From positions 1-25,721 of the forward strand of contig JBBSOW010000040.1 of assembly GCA_038259365.1 (NCBI GenBank): a DNA stretch of 25,721 nucleotides, read 5' to 3'. Position numbers and translations under genes: made by a program. The DNA is from JBBSOW01 sp038259365. GTDB lineage: Bacteria > Actinomycetota > Actinomycetes > Propionibacteriales > Propionibacteriaceae. The notes beneath the pieces are model-generated. The model saw only the letters and a list, made by a program, of their open reading frames with translations. It did not search any database and was not told the origin of the DNA. Shown here one piece after another: positions 20,822 through 25,721 of this stretch (the stretch's first letter is position 1; the number at the start of each line of letters is the position of its first letter).

Positions 20822-22207
20822 TCAAGGGCGGTTGAACTTGGCGCGGAGGGCCGCCATGTCGAAGTGCCCCGACACCGGCCCCTCCTCCTCGTCCGTCGCA
20901 TCGTCTTCCCAGGGATCGTAGGGGCGATCCATGTTGTCCTCGACGAAGCCGAGCGACGGATCGAAGGGGTTCACCAACTGGTGGCTGGCGGTATCGGCGA
21001 CCGCGTCGGCGCCGGTCATCTGCTCATCGGGCAGGCCCGCGAGGACGTGGTCGACGTAGTCCTGGGTGGCCTCGAGCATCGGTATCTCCCGGCCAGCCGT
21101 CTCAGAGCGGTACCAGCGGTGGTCCAGCACCTCGTGAAAGATCTCCGCGGAGTCTCGCTTGCCGCGCAAATCGACGGGGATGGCGCTCGTGACGGGCTCG
21201 AAACAGTTGATCAGCCACTGGTGCGCGGCGATGGACTCCTCGACCTTCTGCAGGCCGGACCGGGCCCGCCAGGTGTCGAGATCGTTGAGCAACCGTCGGG
21301 CCTGGTTCTCCTCGGTGTCGAGTCCGGTGAGGCGCAGCAACCGCCGAGAGTGATGCCCCGCGTCGACGACCTTGGGCTGGATCCGAATCGTGGAGCCGTC
21401 GAAGTCGGTGACGATGTCGAGCTCGGCGACGTCGAACCCGAGCTCGTTGAGCTTGCGGACCCGGCCTTCGATGCGGTGCATCTCGGATTCGTCGAACTCC
21501 TCGACGCCGGTCAGCTCGGACCAAAGTTCGCGATATCGAGTCTCGATCGACTCCACCAGCGCCTGCGGATCCAAGGACTCATCGAGCAGGCCGCCGGCCT
21601 CCAGATCGCAGAACTCACCGAACAGGTTGGTGCGGGCGATGCTCAGATCGTGTTCCCGCTGGCCGCGTGTGAGGGTCTGGTGTAACTCACCGGTCTCGGC
21701 GTCGACGAGATGGGCGGCGAAGGAGCCGGCGTCGCGGCGAAACAGGCAGTTCGAGAGGGACACGTCGCCCCACAAGAAGCCGATGAGGTGCAGCCGGACC
21801 AGCAGCACGACCATCGCGTCGAGCAACCGGCTGACGGTCTCTTGGCGCACCCCAGGAGTGAACAGGGAACGGTAGGGCAGCGAGAACTGCAAGTGTTTGG
21901 TGAGTAGCACAGGGTCGAGGCGTTCCCCGCTAGGGCCGATGCGACCGGTCACGATGCCGAACGGCTCCACCGAAGGGGTATCGACGCGGTGCAGGTCCTG
22001 CAGCAACCGGTACTCGTGCCGAGCCAGGTGTTCGAGGACCTCCTTGGCGGCGTACACCTCCTCGCCGACCCGGATGAAGCGCACCACATGGCGGGAAATG
22101 CCGCGGGGCAGGGCCACCAGGTGCTCCTTCGGCCAGTCCGCCAGCGGAATTCCCCACGGCAACGAAACGAGCCGGGCGTCTTGGACGGCAGCGAGGATGC
22201 GAGGCAC
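20822..22207 (-). CDS. DUF4032 protein with kinase-like N-terminal domain
   Basis: A 461-residue cytoplasmic protein. The N-terminal half looks like a lipopolysaccharide-kinase/protein-kinase fold. Lys55 in YAAKEV resembles the ATP lysine, Glu65 in HEYRLL could be the helix-C glutamate, WGDVSLSNCLF (146-156) resembles a catalytic loop with Asp148 and Asn153, and VDAETGE (168-174) stands where DFG would be. The C-terminal half fits DUF4032, with a DHRWYRSE motif and an acidic tail. The substrate is unknown. In actinobacteria this family is often found near MsiK, as here. The GTG at 22207 has no ribosome site; a GAGAAT six bases upstream may be a leaderless -10 box. Confidence 0.78.
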   Translation of the reverse strand: MPRILAAVQDARLVSLPWGIPLADWPKEHLVALPRGISRHVVRFIRVGEEVYAAKEVLEHLARHEYRLLQDLHRVDTPSVEPFGIVTGRIGPSGERLDPVLLTKHLQFSLPYRSLFTPGVRQETVSRLLDAMVVLLVRLHLIGFLWGDVSLSNCLFRRDAGSFAAHLVDAETGELHQTLTRGQREHDLSIARTNLFGEFCDLEAGGLLDESLDPQALVESIETRYRELWSELTGVEEFDESEMHRIEGRVRKLNELGFDVAELDIVTDFDGSTIRIQPKVVDAGHHSRRLLRLTGLDTEENQARRLLNDLDTWRARSGLQKVEESIAAHQWLINCFEPVTSAIPVDLRGKRDSAEIFHEVLDHRWYRSETAGREIPMLEATQDYVDHVLAGLPDEQMTGADAVADTASHQLVNPFDPSLGFVEDNMDRPYDPWEDDATDEEEGPVSGHFDMAALRAKFNRP

Positions 22208-22279
22208 CCCAATATTCTCGCACGCGGCGTCTCAAGGAGCCGCACCGCCAGAACCCGGCTTCGCGCCGGCCAGAACGCC

Positions 22280-22312
22280 GCCGAGGCCCGCTCCCTGGGG
22301 GCGGGCCTCGGC
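22280..22312 (-). terminator. strong hairpin after msiK
   Basis: Two 12-base arms (22280-22291 and 22301-22312) are perfectly complementary and GC-rich, with a nine-base loop. The hairpin lies 16 bp after the msiK stop and about 70 bp before the DUF4032 start. There is no T tract in the msiK direction. It probably ends or attenuates the msiK transcript. Confidence 0.75.
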
Positions 22313-22328
22313 TACTCATCGACGTGTT

Positions 22329-23426
<1,098 letters not shown>

Positions 23427-23445
23427 GATGAAGCCAACCTTTCCA

Positions 23446-23463
23446 CGGGCAGGTACGTGCCCG
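23446..23463. promoter_or_regulatory. inverted repeat CGGGCA-N6-TGCCCG before msiK
   Basis: Perfect 6-bp arms around GGTACG end about 20 bp from the msiK start, next to its GGAAAGG site. It could be a repressor operator or an RNA hairpin limiting translation. Confidence 0.45.
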
Positions 23464-23564
23464 ACGATCCGTAGTGGAGTACCGACACCCCCGTGGGGTC
23501 GATGCTCCTACCGTGTCATGGGCCGCCCGAGAGGGCAACGATCTGGCATCGGTGAGATCGCATC

Positions 23565-23593
23565 GTGACCGATTTGTCACCGAATTCTGTGAC
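23565..23593. promoter_or_regulatory. alternating GTGAC/GTCAC half-sites upstream of msiK
   Basis: GTGAC (23565-23569), GTCAC (23576-23580) and GTGAC (23589-23593) form two overlapping inverted repeats with 6- and 8-bp spacers. The pattern recalls CRP/GlxR-type sites, but the spacing differs from TGTGA-N6-TCACA. It lies about 140 bp before msiK. The remainder of the gap 23427-23644 has no gene. Confidence 0.4.
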
Positions 23594-23644
23594 GACCTCG
23601 ACCCGGGGGCAGCCGCCTGGGAGAACCGCCCGGCAGTGGCTACC

Positions 23645-24490
23645 TCAACTCGCGAGTAGCTCATCGCGCCAGCCCAGGAGGGCGCGCACGAGGCGGAGAT
23701 CATAGGGCGGGGTGACCGAGCCGGTGAACAACCGCACGCCGACCGCGTGCAGCGCCTCGGCCTCGTTCCGCACGGCCGTTTCGATGCTGTCGGCTCCGTC
23801 GAATTCCATCGGGACCGCGCCCGAGCGTTCGATGTCGGCGGGCTCGCGGCCCACCGTGGCACACCACGAATCCAACACCTGCTGCTTGCGGGTGATCACC
23901 GTCGCATCGCCGAAGCCGTGCCAGATGTCGGCGTGTTGGGCCACGATCTTGAGCGTCTTCTTCTCTCCGCCGCCGCCGATGAGGACGGGGATGTGCCGAG
24001 TGGGCGGCGGGTTGAGCTGGGCGAAGCGTCTCTCGATGAGCGGGAGGTCGCGGGCCAGATCGTCGAGCCGGCTGCCTGGGGTGCCGTAGGGGTAGTCGTA
24101 CTCGTGGTAATCGCGCTCGGCCCACCCCGATCCCAACCCCAGGATCAAGCGGCCGCCGCTGATGTGATCGACGGTCCGCGCCATGTCGGCCAGCAGTTGC
24201 GGGTTGCGGTAGGAGTTGCACGTGACCAGCGCGCCGATCTCGGCGTGTGAGGTGGATTCGGCCCACGCCGCCAGCATCGTCCAGCACTCGAAGTGCGCGC
24301 CGTCGGGGTCCCCCGACAGCGGGAAGAAGTGGTCCCAGTTCATCAGCACGTCCACCCCGAGCTCGTCCAGCTCGGAGGCGGTCTCGCGGATCTGGGCGTA
24401 GCTGGCGTGCTGGGGCTGGAGCTGGACGGCGATCCGGACGGGCAGGTCGTGATAACCCGGCTGCTTGGCTGGGGTGGATGCAGATGTCAT
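23645..24490 (-). CDS. LLM-class (luciferase-like) F420-dependent oxidoreductase
   Basis: A 281-residue TIM-barrel oxidoreductase of the luciferase-like monooxygenase superfamily. Family features include DVLMNWDHFFPL near the N-terminus, IGALVTCNSYRNPQLLADMARTVDHISGGRLILGLGSGW in the middle, HEYDYPYGTPGSRLDDL and the C-terminal IPVLIGGGGEKKTLKIVAQHAD. This subgroup in actinobacteria is usually F420-dependent, but FMN cannot be excluded. The substrate is unknown. The ATG at 24490 lacks a strong ribosome site. It lies 36 bp after the transglutaminase-like gene in the same direction and may be co-transcribed with it. Confidence 0.88.
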   Translation of the reverse strand: MTSASTPAKQPGYHDLPVRIAVQLQPQHASYAQIRETASELDELGVDVLMNWDHFFPLSGDPDGAHFECWTMLAAWAESTSHAEIGALVTCNSYRNPQLLADMARTVDHISGGRLILGLGSGWAERDYHEYDYPYGTPGSRLDDLARDLPLIERRFAQLNPPPTRHIPVLIGGGGEKKTLKIVAQHADIWHGFGDATVITRKQQVLDSWCATVGREPADIERSGAVPMEFDGADSIETAVRNEAEALHAVGVRLFTGSVTPPYDLRLVRALLGWRDELLAS

Positions 24491-24526
24491 TGCTTCATCG
24501 TCGCATCCCGGGCCGATACCCCGGCG

Positions 24527-25336
24527 TCAGGCCAGCACGACGAGGTCGCGCGGATCCTCGCGAGGCAGATCCCCGCCGACGACGGCGGTGACGCGGTAGT
24601 CGGTGAGTTCGAGGCGGGAATGGTAGTTACTCAGGAATGCGGTATCGGCGGCGTCGCGGCCCGTGGAGATCCGCACCATCGCGGCGCGGGGCGCCTTGCG
24701 GGTGGCGTCCAGGGCGTACCAGGCACCGTCCACCCAGGCCTCGGCCACGGCGTGGAACTCCATCGGGCTCAACCCGGGGGCATAGCAGCTCACCAGCCGG
24801 GCGGGGGTGTCCATCGCGCGCAACAGGGCGACGACGACGTGGGCGTAGTCGCGGCAGACCCCTTGGCGGCTCAGAACCGTGGCCACGGCCCCGTCGGTCG
24901 GCTGGCTGGCCCCCGCGACGTAGGTGAGGCGAGCGTGGGCCCACGCCTCGACGGCCGCCACGAGCTCGTGCCCGCTCAGACCGCCGAACTCGGCGGCGGC
25001 GATCGGGCCCAGGGTGTCGGACTCGCAGTAGCGGCTGGGACGCAGGTAGGTGAACCGGTCCACCTCGTCTTCGCTCTCGCTGGCCTCGACGAGCGGCGCC
25101 GAGCCTTCGATGCTGGCTCGATACTCGATGGTGGCGAGGCTGCCGCTGGTGCTGAGCTGGTGCAGGCGGGCCCCGTGGCGGTCCGGCAGCTCGCGTAGGG
25201 CGGCCGGCCGGCCGTCGACGGTCAACACGATGGTTTCGGTGGTGACGACGTTTCGGGCGGCGGCGATCGCGAAGACGAGGTTCATGGGCTGGCCCGAGAG
25301 GCGGAGCTCCATCCGGCAGGCGATCTCGCGGTGCAT
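24527..25336 (-). CDS. transglutaminase-like cysteine protease/amidase family protein
   Basis: A 269-residue cytoplasmic protein with an N-terminal beta domain and a transglutaminase-like core. The catalytic triad is visible as Cys161 in RQGVCRDYAH, His195 in EFHAVAEAWV and Asp210 in WYALDATR, with the usual LVSCYAPG strand between. Bacterial members (COG1305) are probable peptidases or amidases of unknown substrate; some sit with peptide-ligase or F420/alpha-E gene sets. The ATG at 25336 overlaps the stop of the upstream sdaA relic as TGATG; an in-frame GTG at 25342 and an ATG at residue 9 are alternatives. No signal peptide is seen. Confidence 0.85.
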   Translation of the reverse strand: MHREIACRMELRLSGQPMNLVFAIAAARNVVTTETIVLTVDGRPAALRELPDRHGARLHQLSTSGSLATIEYRASIEGSAPLVEASESEDEVDRFTYLRPSRYCESDTLGPIAAAEFGGLSGHELVAAVEAWAHARLTYVAGASQPTDGAVATVLSRQGVCRDYAHVVVALLRAMDTPARLVSCYAPGLSPMEFHAVAEAWVDGAWYALDATRKAPRAAMVRISTGRDAADTAFLSNYHSRLELTDYRVTAVVGGDLPREDPRDLVVLA

Positions 25337-25479
25337 CAACACTCGACGATGTTCACGGTCAGCTCGCCGCGCGGGGTCTCCTTGTACTTCGCGCTCATAT
25401 TATCCCCGGTGCGGACTACGGTGGGCGAACTCGAGGGTCCGATGCCGATAGAGAGTAGGTCGAAGACGCTGACAGCCAT
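25336..25479 (-). pseudogene. sdaA: relic of L-serine dehydratase (sdaA) with internal deletion
   Basis: The 47-residue ORF starts MAVSVFDLLSIGIGPSSS, the N-terminal signature of single-chain L-serine ammonia-lyase. Within four residues it passes to RTGDNMSAKYKETPRGEL, which matches the extreme C-terminus of the same enzyme (TGKDMNAKYRETSRGGL in E. coli SdaA). About 400 residues, with all the iron-sulfur cysteines, are missing, yet the frame is kept. The usual His after GPSSS is Pro. An in-frame deletion inside an ancestral sdaA is the simplest reading. The stop overlaps the transglutaminase start (TGATG), so the relic may still be translated as a leader. It cannot be catalytic. Confidence 0.8.
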
Positions 25480-25529
25480 ACCCCCAGTGTGCAACAAACC
25501 TCCCCATGCGGTGTGGGACCCATCTCGCC

Positions 25530-25535
25530 TAGACT
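25530..25535 (+). promoter_or_regulatory. -10 box TAGACT of the PPOX gene
   Basis: TAGACT in CGCCTAGACTCGAACC predicts a start near 25542 and a leader of about 55 nt. The remaining gap between the relic and this gene shows nothing else. Confidence 0.45.
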
Positions 25536-25599
25536 CGAACCGGCGGCAAACACCCGGGGATCTGGCAAGCGCATCCTCGGGAGCAGAGTGGAGACGGCG

Positions 25600-25721
25600 A
25601 TGGCCCGAACGATCGCGACCAACACCGACGCAACGCGCGGTGATCTCGTCGCGTTCGTCACCCCCCGCCACCAGATGCTGTTGGTGACCAGGCGCCGCGA
25701 TGGCCGGCCGCAGATCTCGCC
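25600..25721 (+). CDS. PPOX-class (pyridoxamine 5'-phosphate oxidase-like) F420/flavin enzyme, N-terminal part
   Basis: The first 40 residues of a gene cut by the right edge. After a short leader, LVAFVTPRHQMLLVTRRRDGRPQIS matches the opening strands of the split-barrel PPOX family, many of which bind F420 in actinobacteria (the LxTxRxDGRPQ-S pattern). The ATG at 25600 has GGAGAC just upstream; an in-frame GTG at 25588 preceded by GGGAG is equally possible. The cofactor and substrate cannot be judged from this fragment. Confidence 0.72.
   Translation, partial: MARTIATNTDATRGDLVAFVTPRHQMLLVTRRRDGRPQIS

Noticed and set aside
23565..23580. Canonical CRP/GlxR site
   Set aside because: The half-sites read GTGA-N8-TCAC rather than TGTGA-N6-TCACA, so I list it only as a generic half-site array.

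Overview
The window is a dense stretch of chromosome from a high-GC Gram-positive bacterium (Actinomycetota), about two thirds G+C by eye. Evidence for this: lpqE-carD-ispD-ispF and rlmB-cysS blocks in the style known from Mycobacterium; a gpm/phoU/senX3-regX3 block; a stand-alone MsiK-type ATPase beside a DUF4032 protein; several predicted F420- or flavin-dependent enzymes; frequent GTG starts; and TAnnnT -10 boxes placed 6-7 nt before start codons (leaderless transcripts). A genus cannot be fixed from sequence alone; Propionibacteriales-like is a guess. I see no rRNA or tRNA gene, no insertion sequence, no phage and no CRISPR array.

Layout. 1-593: 3' part of an ArsB/SLC13-type membrane transporter. 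651-2190 (-): transaldolase-family protein followed by serB. 2417-4108 (+): ribokinase-family sugar kinase and phosphoglycerate mutase. 4112-6869: phoU (-) divergent from the senX3-regX3 two-component system, with a three-unit PHO-box-like repeat between them. 6928-8523: a divergent PRPP-synthetase-like protein and, convergent to it, an LpqE-like lipoprotein. 8797-10516 (+): carD, ispD, ispF (RNA polymerase regulator and two non-mevalonate isoprenoid steps). 10533-13602: a membrane-anchored zinc metallopeptidase (-) and a DUF2207 membrane protein (+), with a duplicated 34-bp promoter-region repeat between them. 13599-15420 (-): glyA (long SHMT variant) and a Ddn-like nitroreductase. 15642-16160 (+): flavin-reductase-like protein. 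16306-16380: array of 16-bp tandem repeats. 16379-18744 (-): cysS-rlmB overlapping by ATGA. 18869-20814 (+): acyl-CoA dehydrogenase and type-2 hydroxyacyl-CoA dehydrogenase, a beta-oxidation or branched-chain pair. 20822-23426 (-): msiK-type sugar ABC ATPase, then a DUF4032 kinase-like protein. 23645-25336 (-): transglutaminase-like protein and an LLM-type oxidoreductase. 25336-25479 (-): a relic of L-serine dehydratase that keeps only the two ends of the protein. 25600-end (+): start of a PPOX-type F420/flavin enzyme.

Most genes are housekeeping. The parts most worth a second look are: the sdaA relic that runs in frame into the transglutaminase gene (TGATG overlap); the PHO-box-like repeat at phoU/senX3; the recurring leaderless promoter architecture; the PRPP synthetase homologue with substituted active-site motifs; the DUF4032 protein with kinase-like signatures; and two kinds of tandem repeat beside otherwise ordinary genes. 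I found no clear previously undescribed multigene system.
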